Below, piece after piece: positions 25,701 through 34,726 of a stretch of 64,000 bases of DNA. The stretch covers positions 186,001-250,000 of the forward strand of contig NZ_JAFMPW010000003.1 in NCBI RefSeq assembly GCF_026126425.1, written 5' to 3'. The stretch is from Muriicola sp. Z0-33 (lineage in GTDB: Bacteria > Bacteroidota > Bacteroidia > Flavobacteriales > Flavobacteriaceae). The notes under the pieces are model-generated. The model was not told where the DNA came from, searched no databases, and saw nothing but the letters and a program-made list of their open reading frames with translations. Each line of letters opens with the position of its first letter. The stretch's first letter is position 1. A program made the position numbers and the translations under genes.

Positions 25701-26690
25701 TTAATTGATATTATTCTTCTCTAAAAAGTTGAGGATGTAATCCGCTATTTCATCGCCTTTTTCCTCCAGGGCAAAATGTCCTGTATCCAGCATATGGAAT
25801 TCCAGATTCTTCAGATCTCTTTTGTAAGGATAAGCTCCATCCGCGGGGAAGATATAATCGTTCTTACCCCAGACGATCAATGCAGGTGGCTGATAGGTCC
25901 TGAAATAGTCTTGCCATTCCGGATACAAGGGCACATTGGTTCTGTAATCATAGAATAGTGCCAGTTGAATATCGTTGTTCTCTGTCCGGCTAAGGTGCAT
26001 GAGGTCTATATTCCAATTATCCGGGCTAATTCTTGTACTGTCTTTGGTGCCATGGGTATACTGCCATTTAAGACCAGCGGGGCTATGAAATCCTTCCAAT
26101 GCCTTGCCGTTTTCTACAGTATAGTCTCCCCAATATTTTTTGATAGGGATCCAAAAATCTTTTAGTCCTTCTGCATAGGCATTACCGTTCTGTATAATTA
26201 GTGCTTCTATGCTTTCCGGATTGGCCGCCGCAATCCTAAAGCCAACAGGTGCGCCGTAGTCCATTAAATAAATGCTGAACTTATCTACTTGCTTCACTTG
26301 CAGAAATCCTTCGATAATTTTGGCAAACTTTTCAAAACTGTACTCAAAGTCATTCATCGCCGGCTGATCACTACGTCCAAAACCGGGATAATCCGGAGCA
26401 AGCACATGGTAACGAACAGACAAGTCTGTTATTAAATTGCGAAACATATGGGAAGAAGTTGGGTAGCCGTGTAATAATAATATCGTCGGTCTGTTTACAT
26501 CTCCTGCTTCCCTGTAAAAAATGTTTATTCCGTCTACCTCAACTGTTTTGTGGAGGGTAGGTTGTGGTTTTTCTGTTTTTACTGAATCTTCCAAAATTAC
26601 TGTTGGTTCGGCAAAAGAAAAACTTCCAAAAATGATGACCGTTGCCAGGAAGGTCATACTTAATACTGATCTAATTGTTGTTGCTTTCAT
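25701..26690 (-). CDS. Exported alpha/beta hydrolase, haloalkane dehalogenase/epoxide hydrolase type
   Basis: A 329-residue protein with a signal peptide (about 1-27) and an alpha/beta-hydrolase fold. Motifs are HGYP (74-77; oxyanion-hole region), the nucleophile elbow LMDYGAPVG, where Asp144 replaces the usual Ser, and a catalytic His in DTGHFALEE. An Asp nucleophile with HGYP points to the haloalkane dehalogenase or epoxide hydrolase group rather than esterases. The coding sequence contains a full copy of the cluster's TetR operator at codons 88-92. It lies in the TetR cluster downstream of a DUF1348 gene. Confidence 0.87.
   Translation of the reverse strand: MKATTIRSVLSMTFLATVIIFGSFSFAEPTVILEDSVKTEKPQPTLHKTVEVDGINIFYREAGDVNRPTILLLHGYPTSSHMFRNLITDLSVRYHVLAPDYPGFGRSDQPAMNDFEYSFEKFAKIIEGFLQVKQVDKFSIYLMDYGAPVGFRIAAANPESIEALIIQNGNAYAEGLKDFWIPIKKYWGDYTVENGKALEGFHSPAGLKWQYTHGTKDSTRISPDNWNIDLMHLSRTENNDIQLALFYDYRTNVPLYPEWQDYFRTYQPPALIVWGKNDYIFPADGAYPYKRDLKNLEFHMLDTGHFALEEKGDEIADYILNFLEKNNIN
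26416..26429. promoter_or_regulatory. TetR-type operator inside the alpha/beta hydrolase coding region
   Basis: ACAGACAAGTCTGT, two perfect 6-base arms around AA, is identical to the operator at 27237 and one base different from the one before tetR at 27881. It lies inside the coding sequence, over Thr-Asp-Leu-Ser codons. A base A before and a base T after extend the arms to seven. Confidence 0.6.
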
Positions 26691-26796
26691 GATTTTAATT
26701 GTTTTAAAGGTTGTTAATTTTAAATGTGAAATGAAATGTGATTATTACTCTTTATTTTGTTCCCCGCTAGTGCTTCACCAAGGGTATTTTTAATTG

Positions 26797-27213
26797 TTAA
26801 AATTTTCTTTCCTCCGGACGTATCATTACATCATTGGCGCTCATATCTCTTACCCTCATTAGTCCATCGGCATCAAATTCCCAATGCTCATTGCCATGTG
26901 TGCGATACCACTTACCGCTCACTGCATGTTGCCATTCGTATTCGAAGCGGACAGAAATGCGGTTCTCAGTAAAGGCCCAGAGGTATTTCCTTAGTTTATA
27001 GTTTAGTTCTTTCTGCCATTTATCGGACAGAAATTCTACGATAGCCTCTCGACCACTAAAAAACAGTTCCCGGTTGCGCCATTGAGAGTCAACTGTATAT
27101 GCTTTCGACACTTGTTGAGGGTCTTTACTGTTCCAGGCATTTTCAGCCGCCTGCACCTTTGCGGCAGCTGTTTCGGCATTAAAAGGGGGTACTATGGTTT
27201 TTGAACTCTTCAT
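26797..27213 (-). CDS. DUF1348 (NTF2-like fold) protein
   Basis: A 138-residue soluble protein with the cone-like NTF2 pattern. The stretches [41 protein letters not shown] and [31 protein letters not shown] match DUF1348, a family of unknown activity. No signal peptide is present, so it is cytosolic. A TetR operator lies 24 bases before its ATG, so it is probably first in the regulated transcript, with the alpha/beta hydrolase next after a 106-base gap. Confidence 0.85.
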   Translation of the reverse strand: MKSSKTIVPPFNAETAAAKVQAAENAWNSKDPQQVSKAYTVDSQWRNRELFFSGREAIVEFLSDKWQKELNYKLRKYLWAFTENRISVRFEYEWQHAVSGKWYRTHGNEHWEFDADGLMRVRDMSANDVMIRPEERKF

Positions 27214-27236
27214 AATATAAATTATTTAATTAACAT

Positions 27237-27250
27237 ACAGACAAGTCTGT
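27237..27250. promoter_or_regulatory. TetR-type operator before the DUF1348 gene
   Basis: ACAGACAAGTCTGT, arms ACAGAC/GTCTGT around AA, is identical to the copy at 26416. It is 24 bases upstream of the DUF1348 start and between that gene and tetR, a normal repressor position. Confidence 0.8.
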
Positions 27251-27296
27251 TCATTTGTCGTAAATCTTTTCGTTTGCTTACTTTTCATGCTATCCC

Positions 27297-27851
27297 TTAA
27301 GCCAACAGTTTTTTACAGGCACTTTTAGCTTTTAGGATCGGCCAGCTCTCCTTGTTGATCTGGGAGAGGATAATAGCCCCTTCTAAAAGCACATGGATCT
27401 CATCTCCCAAATTGGCCGCCTCTTCGTCCGAATAGGCCTCAGAAAGTACTCCATGTATCCATTCTCTCACCAGGCTTTTATGCAAAATGGCCTGATCCTT
27501 AATTTTACTGTGGTCTTCTGGCAGATCAGTAACTATATTCTGCCATCCGCATCCACGAAAGTTAACTTCATTGAGCCAATGCTCAAGAAAATCAAAACTG
27601 CCAAGTATCTTGGATTTGGGATCGGTATGTTCGGCCACATAGGAAGCAAGATTCCCCATCCAAACTCCATGGCGTCTTTGCAGATAGGCTACTGCGATAT
27701 CCTCCTTAGACCTGAAATGTACATACATACTAGCCTTGGCAACATTGGCCTCCGCTATTATCTGGTTAATCCCTGTCTGGTTATAACCGTTATGATAGAA
27801 CAAGTCTGAAGCTGTTGCTATGATACGATCTTTAACTCCTGCTTTTTTCAT
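27297..27851 (-). CDS. TetR/AcrR-family transcriptional regulator
   Basis: A 184-residue repressor. The N-terminal helix-turn-helix (RIIATASDLFYHNGYNQTG, then INQIIAEANVAKASMYVHFR) is the TetR signature; the C-terminal half is a helical ligand-binding domain. The ATG at 27851 gives the usual short N-terminus; an upstream in-frame start at 27869 would add six residues. A palindromic operator (ACAGACAGGTCTGT) sits about 30 bases before it, and two nearly identical sites lie in the DUF1348-hydrolase region. It probably represses itself and the downstream genes until a small molecule binds. Ligand unknown. Confidence 0.9.
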   Translation of the reverse strand: MKKAGVKDRIIATASDLFYHNGYNQTGINQIIAEANVAKASMYVHFRSKEDIAVAYLQRRHGVWMGNLASYVAEHTDPKSKILGSFDFLEHWLNEVNFRGCGWQNIVTDLPEDHSKIKDQAILHKSLVREWIHGVLSEAYSDEEAANLGDEIHVLLEGAIILSQINKESWPILKAKSACKKLLA

Positions 27852-27880
27852 GATGCAAACATAAATCAAATTAATTATAA

Positions 27881-27894
27881 ACAGACAGGTCTGT
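27881..27894. promoter_or_regulatory. TetR operator upstream of the tetR gene
   Basis: ACAGACAGGTCTGT, arms ACAGAC/GTCTGT around AG, lies 30 bases upstream of the tetR start, consistent with autoregulation. Confidence 0.8.
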
Positions 27895-27934
27895 ATGTAT
27901 TTAACATAATTTTAACAATTTAGGCTCTTTTATC

Positions 27935-29020
27935 TTATTCATTGGCAACTGAAATTATACGCTCCTGAAACCTAAGATCGCTCTCAAGAATATCGTAAAA
28001 GCCAAGAAGGTACTCTTTGGCGGCACCATACTCTTTTCTACTCCTGAACAAGCGGCGGTGGCGGCGCACTTCTTCTAGTATCCGGTCTTTTTTTGCTATA
28101 AATTCCTGGCGCACCTGGTCTAACAGTTCTGGTGGTGCCTCTATTCCTTTGTACTTTCTTTCGATACTATTACTGATATCTAAACCAAGTTGTATTGTGT
28201 CTGCTACTACACTATACTGCGGGTTAACCAGACCACTCATGTCAAAATCATAAGGTACGGCTATCATATTTTTGCTGACAATCATTAATTTCTGATTGTG
28301 CTCATAGGTGTTGGAGTAGTCCGTATTGCCAATCATGAATTGAAAAAAGTTATTGCGGACTGCCGTCAGAGCATCCCGGGCAAGACCGTTGGGATGATCG
28401 TCTATAACCAGACCGTGATGTCTCTTCGCCACCTTTTTTATATCTTCTACCAGAATGCCCAGCAAATCATGCTCTATAATCTCGTCCCCATTAATCTCTG
28501 AGAACTTAATATCTACTAGTCGCGTTTTAAAATGAAAAGGTGTGACAATCTCATACATTTTGTACGCCAGATACTCCCTGAGCAGCTTATCATTCATGTA
28601 CCGATAATTTAAACACGGTAAAACCAGTTTTAATTTTTTGTTTCCCTCAAACAAAGTACCCTCGGCATCCGCTTTATCAATTCTCAGCTTTATAGGGGAG
28701 AAATAGCAATTATCAAGGCGGAATTTTCCACGTGCTCTCATACGGACATCCATTTTGCTCCATATATCATCTTTCCCGACATAAGAAATTGCCGTTTTTA
28801 AATATGTGCTGTCGTTTGTTTCTAGTCTTATCCTTTGATTGGAATAGCGAAGACGTAATGGCAATATTTCATTACTGTCAAAAAGACCGGATGTTTCCCG
28901 TGGAGTATTCCGTTTACTAACCCCCTGCCCGTTACAGAAGGGAATTGCTCCCATAAAGAAGAAGAAAAGAAGTATTGCTGCGACTTTCTTCTTTATTTCC
29001 AAAATGGAGTCAAACTTCAT
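27935..29020 (-). CDS. Secreted CotH-like protein of unknown function
   Basis: A 361-residue protein with a signal peptide (hydrophobic run about 12-30, cleavage near CNGQG). The sequence MDVRMRARGKFRL, then NFFQFMIGNTDYSN.YEHNQKL and VPYDFDMSGLVN, resembles the CotH kinase-like arrangement, in which a conserved N..D and a D.D pair bind metal and nucleotide. I see this as a related fold, not a proven kinase. Length and signal peptide place it in the cell envelope. Its promoter box lies so close to the ATG that the mRNA would be nearly leaderless. Family assignment is inference. Confidence 0.6.
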   Translation of the reverse strand: MKFDSILEIKKKVAAILLFFFFMGAIPFCNGQGVSKRNTPRETSGLFDSNEILPLRLRYSNQRIRLETNDSTYLKTAISYVGKDDIWSKMDVRMRARGKFRLDNCYFSPIKLRIDKADAEGTLFEGNKKLKLVLPCLNYRYMNDKLLREYLAYKMYEIVTPFHFKTRLVDIKFSEINGDEIIEHDLLGILVEDIKKVAKRHHGLVIDDHPNGLARDALTAVRNNFFQFMIGNTDYSNTYEHNQKLMIVSKNMIAVPYDFDMSGLVNPQYSVVADTIQLGLDISNSIERKYKGIEAPPELLDQVRQEFIAKKDRILEEVRRHRRLFRSRKEYGAAKEYLLGFYDILESDLRFQERIISVANE

Positions 29021-29024
29021 TGTG

Positions 29025-29055
29025 CAAAGTTAAGCCTTGGACATTTGGCATACAA
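29025..29055 (-). promoter_or_regulatory. Bacteroidota-type promoter abutting the start codon of the CotH-like gene
   Basis: On the minus strand, TTG (29053-29055), a 20-base spacer and TAACTTTG (29025-29032) form a full match. Only four bases separate the -7 box from the ATG at 29020, which predicts a leaderless or nearly leaderless transcript. Confidence 0.55.
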
Positions 29056-29260
29056 TATTGCTTAGATCAAAACTAATAAAATATTGATTATCAAATATTT
29101 GTATTGCACCTCTGTTCTTCTCTAACTATGGTACATGGGCTAGTAACTTTAAATCAGCTGTGATTCCTAAATGTTAAGGATTAATAAATCCAAATTGCTT
29201 ACTATAGAAATTTTAGTACATTGGAAAAGGTTAAAAACCTGATAGCTAAATTCAATTTAA

Positions 29261-30631
29261 ATGGTTTTACAAACTCGTTTGTTCCTGGCTTTATTCTGGG
29301 CCACTGCAATACTATGCGCCCAGACCCCAAAGCAGTCTTACCTGGATTGGACATCCCTGCCATTTTCCATAGAAGAATTGTCGAAAAGACGCCTTGCCCT
29401 GGTTAAAAATTTACAGGACCGGGGAATAACCGGATCGGTCCTTATTCCTTCACGTGATGGATTCTCTACCAATGAAACCTTTAGGCAGCTCGACGATTTC
29501 TACTATTTCACTGGCCTGGAGCTCCCAAACAGCATTTTGGTGTTGGATATCACCTCTAACTGGTGGGCGGTTTATGGACCGGAGGAAGATTTTAGATTTG
29601 AAAATAAAGCAAGACCCAATGATTTCCCTGGAAGAGCTCTGATTAATGATCCAGGTATTGAAACGGTATCTGGTCTCTCGCTTCGTGCCATTGAAGAATT
29701 CTCAGTATTAATGGATCAATACGCCTCGAACGGGACAACAGTAATTGTCAATGGCGGCAATACTAAAGAACTGGCATCTTGGCCACAAGACTATTTTAGT
29801 ACTCCTACTCCGATACAAATATTGCTGCGGTCATTAGAGGAAAAACATCCCGGACTAAGCTATAGAAATTGCTTTAGCGAAGTTGCAAGCATCAGAATGA
29901 TAAAATCGGAGGCAGAGATTGCGTTAATGCGCAAAAGTACGGCCATTAATATAGCGGGAATAAAAAAAGCTGCAAATGCCGTTAGGGCAGGTATTGATGA
30001 ACGTTACCTGGAAGGAGTTCTGGAAGGAAGTTACAAGAAAAATGGTGCACAGCGCCTGGCATTCGGTTCTATTATTAAATCCGGACCCAACTCACTTTGG
30101 CCCTGGCGTATATTGGCTACCCACTATAATAGGCGAAACAGAAACCTGGAAAATGGGGATCTTGTGATAATGGATGTAGGGTGCGAGTATAATAATTATG
30201 TTAGTGATGTGGGCAGAACTTTCCCTGTTTCTGGTAAATTTACTGAGATGCAAAGCGAATTATTGAACATGCAGGTTGAAATATCCGACGCCATAATAGC
30301 CTACATTAAACCAGGTGTTACATTTTCTGATCTCCGCAAATTGACAGATGAAATCATCCCTGAAGAAGCAAAACCATATATGCAGGCAAATTTATTCTTT
30401 GGTCACCACCTGGGACTATCCGTTGGTGATCCCAGTCTGGACGAAGCCACTTTGGAGGCAGGAATGATCTTCACCGTGGAACCTTGGTATTACAATCATG
30501 AAGATGAGATAGCGGTATTTACGGAAGATGTTGTTTTAGTTACCGAAGACGGTTGTGAGGTTCTGAGTAAGGACCTTCCAAGAACACCTGAAGACCTGGA
30601 AAGGTTAATGCATACCAATAATGACTATTAA
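29261..30631 (+). CDS. Secreted aminopeptidase P-like M24 metallopeptidase
   Basis: Removes N-terminal residues before proline. The 456-residue protein has a signal peptide (cleavage near ILCAQ), an N-terminal creatinase-type domain (about 35-190) and a pita-bread catalytic domain. The five metal ligands are visible as MDVG and SDVGRT (Asp near 305 and 316), GHHLG (His near 382), TVEPW (Glu near 407) and FTEDVV (Glu near 424). I chose the ATG at 29261, which begins a good signal peptide. It is convergent with the ybbP gene, with 14 bases between the stops. Confidence 0.9.
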   Translation: MVLQTRLFLALFWATAILCAQTPKQSYLDWTSLPFSIEELSKRRLALVKNLQDRGITGSVLIPSRDGFSTNETFRQLDDFYYFTGLELPNSILVLDITSNWWAVYGPEEDFRFENKARPNDFPGRALINDPGIETVSGLSLRAIEEFSVLMDQYASNGTTVIVNGGNTKELASWPQDYFSTPTPIQILLRSLEEKHPGLSYRNCFSEVASIRMIKSEAEIALMRKSTAINIAGIKKAANAVRAGIDERYLEGVLEGSYKKNGAQRLAFGSIIKSGPNSLWPWRILATHYNRRNRNLENGDLVIMDVGCEYNNYVSDVGRTFPVSGKFTEMQSELLNMQVEISDAIIAYIKPGVTFSDLRKLTDEIIPEEAKPYMQANLFFGHHLGLSVGDPSLDEATLEAGMIFTVEPWYYNHEDEIAVFTEDVVLVTEDGCEVLSKDLPRTPEDLERLMHTNNDY

Positions 30632-30645
30632 ACCCGGGTCTGCCG

Positions 30646-33195
30646 TTACCTGGCATCTTTGCGCAACACCTCCAGCGGAGGACTATTTAAGACGCTCCTG
30701 CTGTTTGTAATTCCAATAGCCAGAACTAGTAGGGTTATACCCGGTAACAATACAAGAAATGGCATCCAGGATGGATTAAATGTAGTTTCAAAAACAAAAA
30801 TTGCTAATAAAAAGGCACTAATTAGCGATAAAAGTATGCCAAATAGGCTTCCAAGCATACCCAGATACAGGTACTCCAGTGCTGTAATCTTAAGGATCTG
30901 TACATTTTTAGCACCCAGGGTCCGCAGTAACACACTTTCTTTTATCCGTCTATATTTACTGGTACGTACGGCTCCAATAAGCACTATTATCCCCGTTAAT
31001 ATGCTAAAAAATGCCATGAAGTTGATTACCCATGAAATCTTGTCAAGAATACCTTCTATCAACGCCAAAACCTGTCTCAGATCAATGACAGAAACATTTG
31101 GGAAGGCCTTGACCAACTCTCGTTGAATACTTGCAGATGCCTTCGCATCCTTGGTTTTGGTACTCAATACATGAAACTGAGGGGCATTTTCAAGAACGCC
31201 GGTGGGGAATACCATTGAAAAATTAAGCTGCATCCGTCCCCAGTCTACTGCCCGAATACTGCCAACCACCGTTTCCATCAGAACACCTTGTACATTAAAT
31301 GCAAGGGTGTCTCCTATTACCAAACCTGCGTCATATGCTATATTATCTGCAATTGAAATGGGTACTATACCTTCATCTGGCATTTCAGGCGTAAATTCTC
31401 CCGAGGTAAGCACTTCAGAAGCTATTAGGGAATCTCTATAAGTTACCCTGAATTCATGATTCAGGATCCACTGATTTATTGTGGACGTAGTATCTTCCCT
31501 GATTTCATTCACAGGCCGGCCTTTTATACTCTGAATACGCATGGTGACAATAGGGATATTGTCAATAAGAGGCAAACCTCTGGGCGTAATAGTGTTGATT
31601 ACTGCATCCCTTTGTCCCGTTTGCACATCAAGCAGAAGTAAATTGGGGCTTTCTACACTATTCTCCAATTTAGCCCTCGAAAGCAGTATATCTTTAGTAA
31701 AGTATAAGGTGCTAATTAAGAATGCCCCCACCCCAATGGCCAACATCAATGTCATGGTCTGGTTGTTGGGCCTGTAAAGGCTCAAAAGGCTTTGTCTGGT
31801 GGTAAAACCCCATGAGTGAGGGAAATATTTTTTAATTCCACGCATAAATAAAGTGGCTATTCCTGCAAGGATTCCAAAAGTTATAAGAATAACGATGACA
31901 AATGACAGCGCAAGCTGCCAACGTTCCAACAACCAAAATGCAAAAAGGAAAATAAAAAGCAATATGCTGCCAAAAACTAATAATTTAGCCTTTCTTGATC
32001 TTTTCACTGGCTTTTCCTGAATACGCAAAACCTCTAAAGGGCTCACAAACCAAGTAGTCATTAAAGGCAATAAAGCAAATAATACCGAGAGGAACAGTCC
32101 AAGTAATAACCCCATAATTACAGGTTTGGCACTGATGGTGATTTCTACATCAAACGGCAAAAAATCAGCGAGTATAGCCGGAAAAAGAAGTTGTAATACC
32201 AATCCGGCAATAGTTCCAATGAGACCGCCTAAAATACCCATCCCGGCAATCTGCAATAGATATATCATAAAACTTTGTTTCCGTGATGCTCCCAGGCATT
32301 TAAGTACAGCTACTGCTCTCAGCTTTTCTTTGATATATATATTGACAGAACTCGCTATTCCGACACATCCCAGTAACAAAGCAATAAAAGCAACAAGATT
32401 CAGGAATTTTCCAACGTTGCTATACCTGCGTCCCAGGCGTTGACTTGTAGAAGTATGCGTATCAAGATCGGCGCCTTCGGCATCCAGTATGGGATCCAGG
32501 TCTTTGTCGAAAAGATCAAGATCTAACTCTGCTGATGCTTTAAAGTAATAATTGTATTCCTGCCTGCTTCCAATTTGCAACAATTCTGTTGCCTCCACAT
32601 AGCGGTAAGGTATTATTACTACTGGTGCTACGGAACTTGTCAGGGCCGTACTACCAGGAGCAGAATTTAGAATTCCCACTATGGGAAAGGTGAGTTGTCC
32701 AATCTTGATGCTATCCCCTACTTTTAATCCAAATTGTATCATTATGGTGGCATCTGCAAGGGCGCCAGAGTTTTCCTGATACTCAGATGCAGCAGCTACG
32801 GGGGTAGTTTCCAGCTCACCATAAATTGGGAAATTACCTTCAATTCCCCTGATCTGAGATAGTTTTGTCCCGCTTTTTCCGGGAAAGCTCGTCATTGAAA
32901 CAAAACTCACTTCCCTGCCCAATGGGCCCAGGGAGTCTATTATTGTCTGTACCTTTTCGTTAGGTAAATGATTACTGTCTATGATATAATCCGCTCCCAT
33001 TAGCGCTTTGGACTGCAGCACAATGTTATTCTGAAGATTATCACTAAAAGACTGTATTGAAACTAAAGCAGCAATTCCGAGGATAATAGAGGCCATAAAA
33101 AGCAGCAGCCTGCTGCCACTGGCTTTGCCGTCACGCCAGGCCATCTTTAGAAGCCATTTAATCCCTGCATTGGATTTTTCAGGAAGGTTGTTCAT
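30646..33195 (-). CDS. FtsX-family ABC transporter permease (YbbP-like)
   Basis: An 849-residue inner-membrane permease with two FtsX-type regions. N-terminal helix (about 28-48), periplasmic domain (about 50-260), then helices near 265-285, 315-340, 355-375, 405-425 and further pairs up to the C-terminus, where an FtsX core repeats (RTLGAKNVQILKITALEYLYLG). The pair of large periplasmic domains resembles E. coli YbbP and other non-transporting mechanotransmission permeases. Its stop-start junction with the ATPase overlaps by one base, and a TesA-like esterase gene is divergent, so this is the ybbAP-tesA arrangement. Substrate unproven. Confidence 0.87.
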   Translation of the reverse strand: MNNLPEKSNAGIKWLLKMAWRDGKASGSRLLLFMASIILGIAALVSIQSFSDNLQNNIVLQSKALMGADYIIDSNHLPNEKVQTIIDSLGPLGREVSFVSMTSFPGKSGTKLSQIRGIEGNFPIYGELETTPVAAASEYQENSGALADATIMIQFGLKVGDSIKIGQLTFPIVGILNSAPGSTALTSSVAPVVIIPYRYVEATELLQIGSRQEYNYYFKASAELDLDLFDKDLDPILDAEGADLDTHTSTSQRLGRRYSNVGKFLNLVAFIALLLGCVGIASSVNIYIKEKLRAVAVLKCLGASRKQSFMIYLLQIAGMGILGGLIGTIAGLVLQLLFPAILADFLPFDVEITISAKPVIMGLLLGLFLSVLFALLPLMTTWFVSPLEVLRIQEKPVKRSRKAKLLVFGSILLFIFLFAFWLLERWQLALSFVIVILITFGILAGIATLFMRGIKKYFPHSWGFTTRQSLLSLYRPNNQTMTLMLAIGVGAFLISTLYFTKDILLSRAKLENSVESPNLLLLDVQTGQRDAVINTITPRGLPLIDNIPIVTMRIQSIKGRPVNEIREDTTSTINQWILNHEFRVTYRDSLIASEVLTSGEFTPEMPDEGIVPISIADNIAYDAGLVIGDTLAFNVQGVLMETVVGSIRAVDWGRMQLNFSMVFPTGVLENAPQFHVLSTKTKDAKASASIQRELVKAFPNVSVIDLRQVLALIEGILDKISWVINFMAFFSILTGIIVLIGAVRTSKYRRIKESVLLRTLGAKNVQILKITALEYLYLGMLGSLFGILLSLISAFLLAIFVFETTFNPSWMPFLVLLPGITLLVLAIGITNSRSVLNSPPLEVLRKDAR

Positions 33196-33881
33196 TATAC
33201 CACAGCGCTTTGGTTCTCTATTATTCTACCCCCTTTAAGTCTTAGAATGTGCTGGGTTCGTTTGGCCAGATCAAGATCATGAGTTACAATAACCAGAGTG
33301 GTACCTGCCTCTTTATTAAGTTCAAAAAGCAACTCTACCACCTTCTCCCCTGTCTCTTCATCAAGATTTCCCGTGGGCTCATCTGCAAAAAGGATGGAAG
33401 GATTATTGATAAATGCCCTGGCCAGTGCTACCCGTTGTTGTTCTCCACCTGATAATTGGGAAGGATAGTGATGTTGACGATCTGCCAAACCCACTTTTTC
33501 TAAAAGAGACAAAGCAGATGTTCTGGCATTCTTTACGCCCTGTAATTCTAAGGGAACACTTACATTCTCCAGAGCCGTCAGGGTAGATAACAATTGAAAA
33601 TCCTGAAAAATAAATCCCACTTCCTTATTCCTCAGCAAAGCGCGCTCATCCTCATTAAGCGCAGACAATTCCCTACCACAAAGTGTGACCGTGCCTGAAT
33701 CTGACTGATCCAGACCTGCACATAAGCCCAATAGAGTGGTTTTACCACTACCAGACGGGCCAACAATGGCAAATGTATCACCCTTATCAATATCGAAGGA
33801 AATATCTTCGAGTACGGTAATGGACTTGGAACCGCTGCTATATGTTTTCTTTAGCTGATGAACGTTTAATATATTTGCCAT
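33195..33881 (-). CDS. ABC transporter ATPase (YbbA-like)
   Basis: A 228-residue ATPase of the LolD/MacB/YbbA group that pairs with FtsX-type permeases. Walker A is GPSGSGKTT (about 39-47), signature LSGGEQQRVALARA, Walker B ILFADEPTGNLD, and the H-loop VTHDLDLAKRT. It is translationally coupled to the permease, which overlaps by one base, and its gene is divergent from the esterase, separated by fewer than 80 bases. Together they probably act at the inner membrane on a lipid or envelope substrate. Confidence 0.92.
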   Translation of the reverse strand: MANILNVHQLKKTYSSGSKSITVLEDISFDIDKGDTFAIVGPSGSGKTTLLGLCAGLDQSDSGTVTLCGRELSALNEDERALLRNKEVGFIFQDFQLLSTLTALENVSVPLELQGVKNARTSALSLLEKVGLADRQHHYPSQLSGGEQQRVALARAFINNPSILFADEPTGNLDEETGEKVVELLFELNKEAGTTLVIVTHDLDLAKRTQHILRLKGGRIIENQSAVV

Positions 33882-33955
33882 AAGACTCTTTTGATCACTT
33901 TTTTTTAGAAAGTCAGCAAAATAATGAAATGAAATTGATTTTTAGCCCCTCAGTA

Positions 33956-34645
33956 ATGCACAACATCTTAAAGTTTAGTTATTTTTTGATTCTATCTCTT
34001 TTTATCTCTTGCGGTGAAAACTCATCAAAAAAAGAAGAAAAATCTACAACGGAAGCTGAATCTACCGTTAGTGACGTGGTTCCCGAAGGTAAATCTAAGG
34101 TGATATTGTTCTTTGGAGACAGCCTTACAGCAGGTTACGGCCTGGAACCGGAAGAAGCTTTTCCAGCATTGATTCAGGCACAAATAGATTCACTGGAGTT
34201 AGACTATACCGTCGTTAACGCCGGGCTGAGTGGGGAAACCACTTCAGGTGGAAGAAACCGGCTGAGTTGGGTTCTAAATCAGAAGACAGATGTTTTTGTC
34301 CTGGAACTTGGGGCTAATGACGGTTTAAGAGGAATTCCCCTGGCTGAAACCAGAAATAATCTTGAAACTATTGTAAATGCGGTTAGAGAAAGAAATCCGG
34401 AAACTGAAATTATAATTGCCGGAATGCAAATTCCGCCTAACATGGGAAAGGAATACACTACTGAATTCAGGAGTATTTTCCCCGAACTTGCTAAAGAGCA
34501 GGATTTACATCTGATACCGTTCTTGTTAGATGGTGTTGCAGGGAATCCTAACCTGAATCAACAAGATGGCATTCACCCAACCGTAGAAGGACATAAAATT
34601 GTCGCGGCCAATGTATGGGAAATACTCGAAGATGTAATAGATTAA
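33956..34645 (+). CDS. GDSL/SGNH lipoprotein esterase (TesA-like arylesterase)
   Basis: Hydrolyses acyl esters or thioesters in the periplasm or at the outer membrane. The four SGNH blocks are present: FFGDSLTAGYG (Ser near 56), NAGLSGETT, LELGANDGLRG and DGIHPTVEG (Asp/His). An N-terminal lipobox (LFISC) gives a lipoprotein. The start was chosen at 33956, which leaves an 18-residue signal peptide; an upstream in-frame start at 33929 adds nine residues. It is divergent from the ybbA-ybbP operon, as tesA is in E. coli, which supports a shared role in acyl-lipid handling. Confidence 0.88.
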   Translation: MHNILKFSYFLILSLFISCGENSSKKEEKSTTEAESTVSDVVPEGKSKVILFFGDSLTAGYGLEPEEAFPALIQAQIDSLELDYTVVNAGLSGETTSGGRNRLSWVLNQKTDVFVLELGANDGLRGIPLAETRNNLETIVNAVRERNPETEIIIAGMQIPPNMGKEYTTEFRSIFPELAKEQDLHLIPFLLDGVAGNPNLNQQDGIHPTVEGHKIVAANVWEILEDVID

Positions 34646-34726
34646 TGCTTTTAGAGTGTGAGCCGTTTTAGAAAGCAGTTACACTAGCACCTATAAATAG
34701 AACTGCTATTAGTATACCTGAAGGGC

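Noticed and set aside
29221-29406. An alternative frame at the start of the M24 peptidase
   Set aside because: It is a shadow; the real frame has a signal peptide and metal-binding motifs.
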